From a virus, in IMG/VR virus record IMGVR_UViG_3300028394_000055, positions 28,632 through 92,631 of that record: DNA of 64,000 nucleotides; one strand, 5' to 3'. Under the pieces are notes generated by a model. The model did not search any database. It was not told where the DNA came from and saw only the letters and a list, made by a program, of their open reading frames with translations. The translations under genes and the position numbers were made by a program. This document shows positions 17,084-23,189 of the stretch, piece after piece (position 1 is the stretch's first letter; each line of letters begins with the position of its first letter).

Positions 17084-17952
17084 TAGCGTTTCATACAAGT
17101 GGTCTTTACCATTGCGGTCCAGTTGTTGGGGAAGCCTTTGCGTAGGTCAGCGATCTTCAACACCATACGCAGGCTCAGTTCACGTAGACGATCTTGATTC
17201 TGTTCTACGAACTCAATCAGTTCGTCCTCTACACAGGGTTGGAACTCATAGCGTTCCAGCATCTGTCCTTGCTTGACCACTTGCCGGATACGTAGGATCT
17301 TCTCACGATTGGTATCCATTTGGAGATCAATGTAGTGGCAACGGCTTTCCAATGCATCCAAGTGATCGCGTAGTTTCTTTGATCGTACGTGTTCGAACTT
17401 GATGTTAGTGATAAAGATAGCAGCACCTTTGAACTCAAAGCGATCTGGGATACCTTCACTACGCAGGATGCGACTGTCAGTGTTCCAGCTGATGAACCTG
17501 CGACTACCGCTGTCCAAAGCACCCTTAAGGATGTTGAGGCTCAGGTCTTCCATAAGGATTGAGTCACAGTCGTCAAAGACCACAACGTTGCCTTCAGCGG
17601 CAAACTCATAGAGTTTAGAGTAGAGTCCGATGCTGGACATGGCACCCTTGACTACTTCGAACTTGGGTTTCTTCTCTGCTAGGATGTTGAACAGTTCGCT
17701 TTTTAGCAGGACCTTCTCAACGCCGAAGCTTTTGCCCACACCTGGAGGGCCACTGACAATCATAGCACGGATCTGTCCGTCTTTGACTGCCTTGGTCATC
17801 AGGTCCAGGATCTCAAAGCGTTCGCCCAGTCGTTGGTAGATCTGCTCGTCTGTTTCTTTAGCCACAGCGGCTTCGGTACGACGGATTGCATCTGTGTCGA
17901 ACTCTAGTACTGTAGCGCCTTTGCTGGGTTTCTGTGATGCTTTGGTTGCCAT
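17083..17952 (-). CDS. AAA+ ATPase
   Basis: 289 residues. Walker A GPPGVGKS (~68-75), Walker B VVVFDDCDS (~122-130), sensor 1 AAIFITN and a C-terminal helical lid. A single AAA+ module without nuclease or protease domain. Similar early AAA+ proteins occur in many lytic phages. It has its own promoter with a perfect dyad, and heads an operon with a membrane protein and a Zn protein. Target unknown. Confidence 0.88.
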   Translation of the reverse strand: MATKASQKPSKGATVLEFDTDAIRRTEAAVAKETDEQIYQRLGERFEILDLMTKAVKDGQIRAMIVSGPPGVGKSFGVEKVLLKSELFNILAEKKPKFEVVKGAMSSIGLYSKLYEFAAEGNVVVFDDCDSILMEDLSLNILKGALDSGSRRFISWNTDSRILRSEGIPDRFEFKGAAIFITNIKFEHVRSKKLRDHLDALESRCHYIDLQMDTNREKILRIRQVVKQGQMLERYEFQPCVEDELIEFVEQNQDRLRELSLRMVLKIADLRKGFPNNWTAMVKTTCMKR

Positions 17953-17978
17953 GTCTTGCCTTTCTGTTTAAAAGTGTT

Positions 17979-18007
17979 ATTGTAACAGGGAGTTGCCTCC
18001 CTGTCTA
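17979..18007 (-). promoter_or_regulatory. Sigma-70 promoter for the AAA+ unit
   Basis: TAGACA-17-TACAAT on the minus strand. The spacer is a perfect dyad, ACAGGGAG-GCAA-CTCCCTGT. RBS AAAGGCAAGAC before ATG 17952. Confidence 0.7.
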
Positions 18008-18010
18008 TGT

Positions 18011-18355
18011 TCAATCTGCCCGACCGCCTGCGTAGGCTGTGACACCCAGTCGTTCTTTCAAAATCTTTGCAGCCGCCGATGCACCTGCTTCTTTCACTGA
18101 CATGCTCTGGGTACCGTGACCACTTGGGTTCCACCATTGCAGGCCGCCACCGTAGGCTTTCTTAAAGCCTGCTTTGATCAATGCGCGGCCCAGTTTGGTT
18201 GAGCCTTTCTCGTAGACGTTAACCCAGGCAAAGCCGCAGTACCAATCTTCACCGTGTTTGGTGATGTAGTCCTGAGCGGCCTGGGCGGCGGCTTGTTGGG
18301 CTTCGCGGATAGCGTCGTTGACGATCTTCTGTACTTGAGTTGCTGTGAGTCCCAT
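18011..18355 (-). CDS. Conserved phage hypothetical protein
   Basis: 114 residues. An N-terminal Ala/Gln-rich helix (AIREAQQAAAQAAQDYI), then FAWVNVYEKGSTKLGRALIK and a C-terminal Ala-rich part. Seen as a small conserved early protein in diverse phages; no catalytic site. AAGGAG sits just upstream of ATG 18355 in the shared leader, and the gene has its own promoter. Confidence 0.8.
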   Translation of the reverse strand: MGLTATQVQKIVNDAIREAQQAAAQAAQDYITKHGEDWYCGFAWVNVYEKGSTKLGRALIKAGFKKAYGGGLQWWNPSGHGTQSMSVKEAGASAAAKILKERLGVTAYAGGRAD

Positions 18356-18382
18356 TTAGTGCTCCTTAGTGTGTAAGTAAGT

Positions 18383-18411
18383 ATTATAAGCGAGAACAGC
18401 ACACTTGTCAA
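18383..18411 (-). promoter_or_regulatory. Sigma-70 promoter with palindromic -35
   Basis: TTGACA-17-TATAAT. The -35 lies at the centre of a 21-bp perfect dyad (AGCACACTT-GAC-AAGTGTGCT, 18398-18418). The leader carries CTTACACACTAAGGAGC. Confidence 0.85.
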
Positions 18412-18429
18412 GTGTGCTAGTAATAACCC

Positions 18430-18600
18430 TTAGGCTGTCTGGGTCTCTACAAATTGCATAAGTTCCTCGTATGTAAGTTCGTATGCATTTGCAAGTTCCG
18501 CGTCCAATTCCTCAAAATTGTCCCCTAAATAGTTAATAGTTTGTACTAGGGACATTCCGCTGTCTTTTGCAAACTGTGCAACAATTACTAAGTGTTTCAT
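18430..18600 (-). CDS. Small acidic protein, 56 aa
   Basis: 56 residues (MKHLVIVAQFAKDSGMSL..., ending FVETQTA), helical and acidic. Start preceded by AGGAACACAT and its own promoter; those signals, not homology, make it credible. Function unknown; typical host-takeover peptide size. Confidence 0.7.
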   Translation of the reverse strand: MKHLVIVAQFAKDSGMSLVQTINYLGDNFEELDAELANAYELTYEELMQFVETQTA

Positions 18601-18626
18601 ATGTGTTCCTTTTTGTTTATGTGTGT

Positions 18627-18655
18627 ATTATAGCAGTTTAGTCTGCTGCTGTCAA
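18627..18655 (-). promoter_or_regulatory. Sigma-70 promoter
   Basis: TTGACA-17-TATAAT for the gene at 18600. The -35 and most of the spacer are inside the 3' coding end of the upstream gene (KDLTAAD). GCAG/CTGC dyad in the spacer. Confidence 0.85.
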
Positions 18656-18805
18656 GTCTTTTTGTGTAAAGTTAAACAGTTTGTTGTATGTAGCAACCAA
18701 CTCGTCGTCGGTCATTTTATAGCAAACACTATTTGTATCGTATTCCATTTTAATATTATACATCATTTGCCAACGTGTTAGTCCGTTACTTAATACTTTT
18801 CTCAT
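18638..18805 (-). CDS. Small hypothetical protein, 55 aa
   Basis: 55 residues (MRKVLSNGLTRWQMMYNIKM..., ending KDLTAAD). Contains LTRWQMMYNI and MTDDELVATYNKLF, the latter like a short helical domain. Own promoter and AAAGGAACATA RBS. Its last codons are also the -35 element of the next promoter. Function unknown. Confidence 0.7.
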   Translation of the reverse strand: MRKVLSNGLTRWQMMYNIKMEYDTNSVCYKMTDDELVATYNKLFNFTQKDLTAAD

Positions 18806-18830
18806 TATGTTCCTTTTTGTTTAAGTGTGT

Positions 18831-18859
18831 ATTATAACGCAAAAAAGCACATTTGTCAA
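18831..18859 (-). promoter_or_regulatory. Sigma-70 promoter overlaid on a terminator
   Basis: TTGACA-17-TATAAT. A 9-bp-arm dyad (AGCACATTT-GAC-AAATGTGCT, 18846-18866) followed by TTTTTT is both the -35 region and a plausible terminator for the upstream three-gene unit. Confidence 0.85.
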
Positions 18860-18891
18860 ATGTGCTGTTAATAACCCTGAGGGCAGTGTGG

Positions 18892-19062
18892 TTATTTCTT
18901 GGTCGTTGGAGCCTGCTGTATCTGCACACAGGTGCCTTTGAATTGCTGTTTCTGCAGGTCTTGTAGTGCGGCTTGACACACCGCCTGCTGTTCAAACTGC
19001 CCTATGTAGGTCACGCTGGGTGCTGTGGTTCCTATGCCGATGAGTGCTATTGCCCAGAACAT
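18892..19062 (-). CDS. Small exported or membrane-anchored protein
   Basis: 56 residues. A hydrophobic N terminus (MFWAIALIGIGTTAPSV) resembles a signal or anchor; the rest is Gln-rich with two cysteines (Cys29, Cys45), so a disulphide outside the cytoplasm is possible. Start overlaps the upstream region (TGATATG). Third gene of a unit of tiny membrane proteins; a spanin-like role is conceivable but unproven. Confidence 0.65.
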   Translation of the reverse strand: MFWAIALIGIGTTAPSVTYIGQFEQQAVCQAALQDLQKQQFKGTCVQIQQAPTTKK

Positions 19063-19063
19063 A

Positions 19064-19294
19064 TCAATCCTTCTTGGTTAGGGCGGCCTTGAACAGGGTG
19101 GCCTTGAACAGGATGCCGCATAGGAACTGGATGCCCCAAGCCTGTAGCCACGTGACTTCTTTAACGCCATCTACAGCACCTACCAAGCATCCATTCCACA
19201 GCATCATCACGGGCCAGGATAGCACAAAGGATAGGAACAGCAGGGTGGCAACGCCGACTACCATTGCGGTGAGTGCTACAATTACGTCTTTCAT
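19064..19294 (-). CDS. Small membrane protein
   Basis: 76 residues with two or three hydrophobic segments (VIVALTAMVVGVATLLFLSF, LSWPVMMLWNGCLVGAV, WLQAWGIQFLCGILF) and a short basic tail ending TKKD. Size and topology are compatible with a small holin or a host-envelope modifier. Middle gene of a three-gene unit, preceded by AGAGGTCAAT. Confidence 0.7.
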   Translation of the reverse strand: MKDVIVALTAMVVGVATLLFLSFVLSWPVMMLWNGCLVGAVDGVKEVTWLQAWGIQFLCGILFKATLFKAALTKKD

Positions 19295-19303
19295 ATTGAC
19301 CTC

Positions 19304-19405
19304 TTACAAAAATATGTACACGATGGCATAACCTACGGGCAACAGGCAAAGTGTTCCCACAGTTAGAACAATGGCAAAATCTAGTGTGTCTTTTAACAGT
19401 TGCAT
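19304..19405 (-). CDS. 33-aa single-pass membrane peptide
   Basis: 33 residues: MQLLKDTLDF then a hydrophobic helix (AIVLTVGTLCLLPVGYAIVY). RBS AGGAGATAGAG precedes ATG 19405, and a consensus promoter lies just upstream. First gene of the small-membrane-protein unit. Confidence 0.65.
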   Translation of the reverse strand: MQLLKDTLDFAIVLTVGTLCLLPVGYAIVYIFL

Positions 19406-19424
19406 CTCTATCTCCTAAAAATGT

Positions 19425-19453
19425 ATTATAACACTAAATGCGGAATTGGTCAA
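19425..19453 (-). promoter_or_regulatory. Sigma-70 promoter
   Basis: TTGACC-17-TATAAT. Both the -35 and much of the spacer lie in the 3' coding end of the upstream gene (19434-19652), whose stop falls within the spacer. Confidence 0.82.
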
Positions 19454-19652
19454 GCATTTCTTTTGCCTCATTGACCTCAGTGATCTCATCGGCAAAGGCC
19501 ATGATCATCAACTGGATCAGTGATCGGCACTCAAGACGTTCTGCCCGGGGCAGGGTAGCGATGAATGCTTCCACAGCATTGTATTCCTCCAAGGACCACA
19601 TGATGTCGCATAGGGCCTTTTGCTTGTGGGTTAGTCCAGTAATTAGTTTCAT
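19434..19652 (-). CDS. Small hypothetical protein
   Basis: 72 residues, helical: LTHKQKALCDIMWSLEEYNA, FIATLPRAERLECRSL, DEITEVNEAKEMLDQF. The pattern resembles small conserved phage early proteins; no catalytic motif. RBS AGGAGACGACG before ATG, own promoter. Confidence 0.75.
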   Translation of the reverse strand: MKLITGLTHKQKALCDIMWSLEEYNAVEAFIATLPRAERLECRSLIQLMIMAFADEITEVNEAKEMLDQFRI

Positions 19653-19671
19653 CGTCGTCTCCTAAAATTGT

Positions 19672-19700
19672 ATTATAGCAGGGTTCTAGGGTTCAGTCAA
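19672..19700 (-). promoter_or_regulatory. Sigma-70 promoter
   Basis: TTGACT-17-TATAAT for the gene at 19652. The upstream gene ends GTT GAC TGA, so its stop codon abuts and overlaps the -35. Confidence 0.82.
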
Positions 19701-19887
19701 CCGGTTTGAATGTCCGGCCTTTTAGGTCAAGTACCAAGGGTGTCTTGAACTTGAACACTTGGTTTGATCCTTGTGGCACGTAGGCCAAGGCACTTGCACT
19801 TCGTTCTCCGGGCTTGCCCTTGAAGATGTAGATGTGATTGCCACCTTGCCCATCGGGCCACCGGGTGGTCTCTTGTAGGACGATCAC
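19693..19887 (-). CDS. Small hypothetical protein
   Basis: 64 residues, beta-rich (NHIYIFKGKPGERSA, VFKFKTPLVLDLKGRTF). Starts inside the stop of the upstream gene (4-nt overlap), so the two form a unit. Function unknown. Confidence 0.72.
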   Translation of the reverse strand: MIVLQETTRWPDGQGGNHIYIFKGKPGERSASALAYVPQGSNQVFKFKTPLVLDLKGRTFKPVD

Positions 19888-20105
19888 AGGGCACCGGCCT
19901 TGCGGAACATGTCCATGAACGCCGTGTTGATCAAGTCCATCTCCTCTTGCTCTACGTAGAAGTCCGTGGTGGGATCGTAGTACATGCCTTCCTTGTTGTC
20001 GTAGTACAGAACACGACCTGAGAAGTTGAACGGACCTTCCAGTCCCTTGCGGGGACCATACTTGTCACGCATACGATCTACGGTGTCCATTACGCGATAT
20101 CCCAT
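19884..20105 (-). CDS. Small hypothetical protein
   Basis: 73 residues: MGYRVMDTVDRMRDKYGPRK, then RVLYYDNKEGMYYDPTTDFY and a C-terminal helix. No known motif. The shared leader with CTTACACACTAAGGAGC precedes ATG 20105. Confidence 0.75.
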   Translation of the reverse strand: MGYRVMDTVDRMRDKYGPRKGLEGPFNFSGRVLYYDNKEGMYYDPTTDFYVEQEEMDLINTAFMDMFRKAGAL

Positions 20106-20132
20106 GCTGTGCTCCTTAGTGTGTAAGTATGT

Positions 20133-20161
20133 ATTATAAGGTCAAACACCCACTATGTCAA
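20133..20161 (-). promoter_or_regulatory. Sigma-70 promoter
   Basis: TTGACA-17-TATAAT. The -35 is within the last codons of the upstream gene (DIVGV), whose TGA stop lies in the spacer. Confidence 0.85.
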
Positions 20162-20318
20162 CCAGTTCTTCCCAGGCTTCTTCGATGGTGTCAAAGCCGC
20201 AGACATCATAGGATCCATCGTAGAGTCGAACATAGAACTTGCCGTTGCCCGGACTGGCTTCTGTATCCAAGCCCGCTTCGCCCACGCTGGGGATAACTCG
20301 CATGGTCTGATCAGTCAT
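20142..20318 (-). CDS. Small hypothetical protein, 58 aa
   Basis: 58 residues from ATG 20318, chosen because it overlaps the stop of the upstream gene (ATGA). A longer open frame upstream merely shadows that gene. Pattern GKFYVRLYDGSYDVCGFDT followed by EEAWEELVDI, a small alpha/beta fold. Function unknown. Confidence 0.72.
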   Translation of the reverse strand: MTDQTMRVIPSVGEAGLDTEASPGNGKFYVRLYDGSYDVCGFDTIEEAWEELVDIVGV

Positions 20319-20674
20319 ACAGCCGCCTTGGCAAAGTAGCGATAGGGCAAGCCAACCAGGTAGCAGAGGAACTCGTCGTCCCCATTCGAACCTTCTGCCT
20401 CGTGGATCCAACGCAGGGCCATCTCACGGTCCTTAGCACCGCAGGCCATTACGGATTGGATCCGCATCTCAAAGGCGTGTGCGGCTTTTTCCTCTGCGGC
20501 CTTACGCAGGAGTTCATTGTCAGCGATGATGACCTGCAGACGATCCAAGTCTGCTTCAATCTCTGCTTCAGTGCAGAGGTCCAAGCGGATGTGACGTGGG
20601 CGGAAGCCGTGTGCGTCCTTGTACATATCCCAGAAGATGCTCTGTAGTTCTTCCATGCGGGTCATTGTTTCCAT
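20315..20674 (-). CDS. Conserved early phage protein
   Basis: 119 residues from ATG 20674, preceded by CTGGAGCACACT; the open frame extends further but crosses the promoter. Contains FWDMYKDAHGFRPRHIRLDL, a pattern found in many environmental phage early proteins, followed by a long charged helix. No enzyme motif. Confidence 0.8.
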   Translation of the reverse strand: METMTRMEELQSIFWDMYKDAHGFRPRHIRLDLCTEAEIEADLDRLQVIIADNELLRKAAEEKAAHAFEMRIQSVMACGAKDREMALRWIHEAEGSNGDDEFLCYLVGLPYRYFAKAAV

Positions 20675-20707
20675 AGTGTGCTCCAGTGTGTTGCTGTTCA
20701 TGTGTGT

Positions 20708-20736
20708 ATTATAGCAGGAAACAATGCCCTTGTCAA
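20708..20736 (-). promoter_or_regulatory. Sigma-70 promoter
   Basis: TTGACA-17-TATAAT for the unit starting at 20674, with leader ACACACATGAACAGCAACACACTGGAGC. Confidence 0.85.
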
Positions 20737-20747
20737 CCAAAGGGTCT

Positions 20748-20981
20748 TTACAGATTCTCACCAGAGACCGTATCAATGGCACCAGTGTAGACAGCAACGA
20801 CGCCGTTGCCTTCCTCAAGCCAGCCATTTATGTTCCAGACGTCACGATGTCGATTGTAGGATTCCACCCACATGAGTGCATCCTCACGGGTGTCGAACTC
20901 TTCCTCTCCGAGCACCTTGTGATCATTCACATGACCGGCATAGATAGGGTAGATTTGAACATTGTGTACGATTGCCATCAT
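20748..20981 (-). CDS. Small hypothetical protein with long structured leader
   Basis: 77 residues (MMAIVHNVQIYPIYAGHVND..., then EEFDTREDALMWVESYNRH, a pattern of small phage proteins with a C-terminal GAID). RBS CTGGAGCAC. Unlike its neighbours, the promoter lies ~230 bp upstream, and the interval folds as a structured RNA (see 20990-21197). Confidence 0.75.
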   Translation of the reverse strand: MMAIVHNVQIYPIYAGHVNDHKVLGEEEFDTREDALMWVESYNRHRDVWNINGWLEEGNGVVAVYTGAIDTVSGENL

Positions 20982-20989
20982 GTGCTCCA

Positions 20990-21197
20990 GTTAGGAAAAA
21001 GTTAGAGGAACTTTGCTGATCAATTCTGAGCTAGCTACTCTCAGATCAATCGCCGTCATTACTGCCTGCCTATTTCGTCTGCTTCTCCTTGCGGATTGCC
21101 ATCTTGTAAGTGGAGGAGTAGCCTGCTAAGGCGGGGCTCAAACCCATAATCCCATCACTCACCTAACGATGCAGGTAACCTCTAACTCTTTCCTAAC
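20990..21197 (-). ncRNA. Candidate structured RNA / leader element
   Basis: Arms 20990-21008 and 21179-21197 are complementary over 19 positions, with one G-U in the minus-strand RNA. Inside are at least three perfect short hairpins: 21026-21044 (CTGAG/CTCAG), 21121-21132 (GCCT/AGGC) and 21134-21145 (GGG/CCC), plus ACCT/AGGT at 21161-21176. A consensus promoter lies just upstream, and the RBS of the 20981 gene follows the closing helix directly. It could be a cis-regulatory leader, a processed small RNA or a mini inverted-repeat element. Only tiny ORFs are inside (10 and 22 codons). Confidence 0.55.
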
Positions 21198-21210
21198 TGT
21201 CTATGTGTGT

Positions 21211-21239
21211 ATTATAACGCACATAGACAGCCTTGTCAA
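21211..21239 (-). promoter_or_regulatory. Sigma-70 promoter with dyad around the -10
   Basis: TTGACA-17-TATAAT driving the structured RNA and the 20981 gene. An 11-bp perfect dyad (CTGTCTATGTG ... CACATAGACAG, 21197-21230) surrounds the -10, possibly an operator. Confidence 0.85.
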
Positions 21240-21242
21240 CCT

Positions 21243-21506
21243 TTATTTGTCACTGCCCCAATCTTTTTTCTCACCAAACGATTCATTGTCGTTGAAGCCT
21301 GCGGTGTAGGCTGTGATCTCAGCGGCAGTCATGTTCTCCAAGTCCACACGAGGTGTGGTGCTTGTGGCACCTTCAAAGTAGTGCGGATGATATCCACGAC
21401 CGTAGTAACTGTCGGCACTGCCCCGATCATAGGGGCCACCATGCCGTGGGTCATAGTTAGGTTGGCTGGTGTGGTTACCAGCCACTGCGTCCATATATGA
21501 GGCCAT
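21243..21506 (-). CDS. Small Tyr/Gly/His-rich protein
   Basis: 87 residues from ATG 21506 (RBS TAAGGAGCAGACA). The N-terminal half is low-complexity (HGGPYDRGSADSYYGRGYHP), then an acidic helix EITAYTAGFNDNESFGEKKD. Follows the 21717 gene by 10 nt, so probably the same unit. Function unknown. Confidence 0.7.
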   Translation of the reverse strand: MASYMDAVAGNHTSQPNYDPRHGGPYDRGSADSYYGRGYHPHYFEGATSTTPRVDLENMTAAEITAYTAGFNDNESFGEKKDWGSDK

Positions 21507-21516
21507 TGTCTGCTCC

Positions 21517-21717
21517 TTAGTAAGATTGGTGACTGTGACCAATGCGGTACATCACAGTGGGCACATTCTCTTCTGTGTCCGGTGTGTAAGGCTCTGGCAA
21601 CATGATCGTTGCGAATTCGCCATAGCAGTAATAACCGCTTTCGGTCACTACCAACTCTGCGTCGCCGGGCAAACGGCTCAATGCCTCTATCATCGCTGCT
21701 ACTGTTATTACTGTCAT
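21517..21717 (-). CDS. Small conserved phage protein
   Basis: 66 residues: MTVITVAAMIEALSRLPGDA followed by ELVVTESGYY. The 'aL..LpgDAElvv' pattern is shared by several small phage proteins (a similar motif begins the 27531 gene). Own promoter, RBS TAGGAGCAGAAG. Confidence 0.75.
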   Translation of the reverse strand: MTVITVAAMIEALSRLPGDAELVVTESGYYCYGEFATIMLPEPYTPDTEENVPTVMYRIGHSHQSY

Positions 21718-21753
21718 CTTCTGCTCCTAGTGTGTGTTGCTGTCTATGTGTGT

Positions 21754-21782
21754 ATTATAGCAGGATCCTAAGACCCTGTCAA
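21754..21782 (-). promoter_or_regulatory. Sigma-70 promoter
   Basis: TTGACA-17-TATAAT. The TGA stop of the upstream gene (21779-21781) lies inside the -35 hexamer (GGT TGA CA). Confidence 0.85.
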
Positions 21783-21988
21783 CCGGAAGTGTATTCTCTA
21801 ACCCACTCAAATTGGCTAGCCACCGCAAGGGCCGGCACCCACTTGAACTCAGAGCGCTTGCCATACATCTTGTCAAAGTCCAAGCAGACCAAGACCCAAC
21901 CTGGCTCAGGGCTGAAGCCCACGGTCTCTGCAGTCCGAACGATTTCAACGATCCTACCGTCTCTCATCTTTGCTACTTTGATCATCAT
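21779..21988 (-). CDS. Small hypothetical protein
   Basis: 69 residues from ATG 21988 (RBS AAGGAGCAC); the open frame continues upstream only through the promoter. Pattern VAKMRDGRIVEIVRTAETV, then PEPGWVLVCLDFDKMYGKRS, a small beta-rich fold. Function unknown. Confidence 0.72.
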   Translation of the reverse strand: MMIKVAKMRDGRIVEIVRTAETVGFSPEPGWVLVCLDFDKMYGKRSEFKWVPALAVASQFEWVREYTSG

Positions 21989-22012
21989 GTGCTCCTTGCT
22001 GTCTATGTGTGT

Positions 22013-22041
22013 ATTATAGCAGGTTTGGAGAACCCTGTCAA
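22013..22041 (-). promoter_or_regulatory. Sigma-70 promoter
   Basis: TTGACA-17-TATAAT with leader ACACACATAGACAGCAAGGAGC. The spacer has a near-perfect dyad (CAGG-GTT / AAA-CCTG). Confidence 0.85.
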
Positions 22042-22050
22042 CCTCTAAGG

Positions 22051-22401
22051 TTATCGGCAATCAATGTAAGCAGATTGGATCCATTGACCCCAAGGGTTAC
22101 GAACCCAACCACGCTGTTCAAAGGGCATGGTTCCAGGAGGGCATTGAACGAACCCTTGCGGTGCTTGTGGTTGAACATAGACTTGGGGTTGTTGTTGAAT
22201 TACAACAGGTTCCTGACGATTGGCATTAGCGATCGCTGCACCAAAGATGCCGCCGATGATCAAGGGCACTAGGACGTCTCCGCCGGTCTGAACTCGCTCA
22301 ACGATCACGGTGCGTGGCTGATGGCGGTATTCACGGTAGTAGTCTGCTTGAGCAGCACCGACTAAGGTTAATCCGATTGCAAGGGCGATGATCTGTTTCA
22401 T
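22051..22401 (-). CDS. Secreted glycine-zipper-like protein
   Basis: 116 residues with a clear signal peptide (MKQIIALAIGLTLVGAAQA, cleavage before DYYRE). The mature part has a hydrophobic Gly/Ala segment (VLVPLIIGGIFGAAIANAN) like glycine-zipper outer-membrane proteins, a Gln/Pro-rich linker and a C-terminal two-cysteine segment. Probably acts in the periplasm or outer membrane, perhaps in superinfection exclusion (inference). Atypical promoter leader. Confidence 0.8.
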   Translation of the reverse strand: MKQIIALAIGLTLVGAAQADYYREYRHQPRTVIVERVQTGGDVLVPLIIGGIFGAAIANANRQEPVVIQQQPQVYVQPQAPQGFVQCPPGTMPFEQRGWVRNPWGQWIQSAYIDCR

Positions 22402-22424
22402 AGTGTTCTCCGTTGTATGCTATT

Positions 22425-22453
22425 ATTATAGTCTCAAAGTATTTACCTGTCAA
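22425..22453 (-). promoter_or_regulatory. Sigma-70 promoter for the secreted protein
   Basis: TTGACA-17-TATAAT; RBS CGGAGAACACT before ATG 22401. The leader differs from the common CACACTAAGGAGC type. Confidence 0.85.
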
Positions 22454-22476
22454 CCTGTAGGGTCTTTCAAAAGAGG

Positions 22477-22579
22477 TTGACAACCATAGATGAACCCCGT
22501 ACACTTTGGGCATACGGGGTTCTGGGGGTTTGCCCGGGACACTACCCCCGGGACTTTTGTCCAGTACGCGATGCTGGAC
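22477..22579 (+). other. Hairpin-rich intergenic element with + strand promoter-like sequence
   Basis: On + there is TTGACA-17-TACACT (22477-22505). Three hairpins follow: AACCCCGTA/TACGGGGTT (22493-22521), a CCCGGG/CCCGGG or GGGGGT/ACCCCC stem (~22524-22551), and GTCCAG/CTGGAC (22559-22579). No ORF. It might be a small RNA on + strand or a terminator cluster for the minus gene at 22593. Confidence 0.4.
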
Positions 22580-22592
22580 TTCGGAGCGTTCT

Positions 22593-22868
22593 TTAGACTA
22601 GGCCAAGAGCCATTGCCCGGTAACCGGCTGCGATCAACTTGCGTGAAGGCTGTCCGATTACGTATTCTTTAACTTCTACGTGATTACCAGCGACACGAGT
22701 GTTACCGTACACTGCAAAGCCAGCAGCACGGATGCGGCTAACTTCAGCACTGATGTTCTTGATACCGAAACGCTTCTCTGCTTGGCTAGCGGTAACAGAC
22801 TCTCCGGACTTCAATGCGCTGAATAGTTTGTGGGTCTTGGTGCCCTGGTTGATGTTATAAGTTGTCAT
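22593..22868 (-). CDS. Helix-turn-helix protein (HTH_39-like)
   Basis: 91 residues. KTHKLFSALKSGESVTASQA, then EKRFGIKNISAEVSRIRAAG, forms a winged-helix-type HTH as in phage HTH_39 proteins; a basic, beta-rich C terminus follows. Likely a DNA-binding regulator. Promoter -10 is non-consensus (TAATAT), so expression may be weaker than that of its neighbours. Confidence 0.8.
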   Translation of the reverse strand: MTTYNINQGTKTHKLFSALKSGESVTASQAEKRFGIKNISAEVSRIRAAGFAVYGNTRVAGNHVEVKEYVIGQPSRKLIAAGYRAMALGLV

Positions 22869-22908
22869 TTGTTTTCCTTAATGTTATACTGTTCACACAG
22901 TTACAACA

Positions 22909-22937
22909 ATATTACATTAATCCTTGATCAATGTCAA
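22909..22937 (-). promoter_or_regulatory. Sigma-70 promoter
   Basis: TTGACA-17-TAATAT for the HTH gene. The -35 is in the last codons of the 22917 gene (LTLIKD). Confidence 0.75.
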
Positions 22938-23174
22938 TGTCCTTTGGAACTTCTTGGCTGGTTTCTTTTTGCCAAACTCTTGATCAGTGTAGAACTCAAT
23001 CAACCTACGCTGAATCATAGTCAGCAAGTCACCGTGCTCGTTGTCAATGATGAACCTAACAGGGCAATGAGCCCAAGACTTACGTGCTTGGAACTCTGCA
23101 AACCACTGTCGGTGTTGTTTGGATTGGGCGTCAAACACTACCCATTGTCTGCCATATAACGAAAGCCTACTCAT
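22917..23174 (-). CDS. Small conserved phage protein
   Basis: 85 residues: WVVFDAQSKQHRQWFAEFQA, SWAHCPVRFIID, MIQRRLIEFYTDQEF, and a basic KKKPAKKFQR region. Resembles small conserved phage proteins with a basic tail, perhaps nucleic-acid binding. No sigma-70 promoter directly upstream; it probably depends on read-through from the 23667 gene past the inverted repeat at 23190-23244. Confidence 0.75.
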   Translation of the reverse strand: MSRLSLYGRQWVVFDAQSKQHRQWFAEFQARKSWAHCPVRFIIDNEHGDLLTMIQRRLIEFYTDQEFGKKKPAKKFQRTLTLIKD

Positions 23175-23189
23175 TGTGTCTCCTAGTGT

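Noticed and set aside
19161-19349. 62-codon Arg-rich minus-strand ORF overlapping 19064-19294
   Set aside because: It is another frame of the membrane-protein gene, lacks an RBS and would overlap the 33-aa peptide gene.
20142-20411. Longer 89-codon start for the gene at 20142
   Set aside because: The extra 31 residues only mirror the overlapping upstream gene; ATG 20318 with the ATGA overlap is the natural start.
20990-21197. tRNA or tmRNA within the structured element
   Set aside because: A GGGTTTGAGCCCC segment looks T-arm-like but lacks the TTC of the T-loop, and no acceptor, D-arm or CCA pattern fits.
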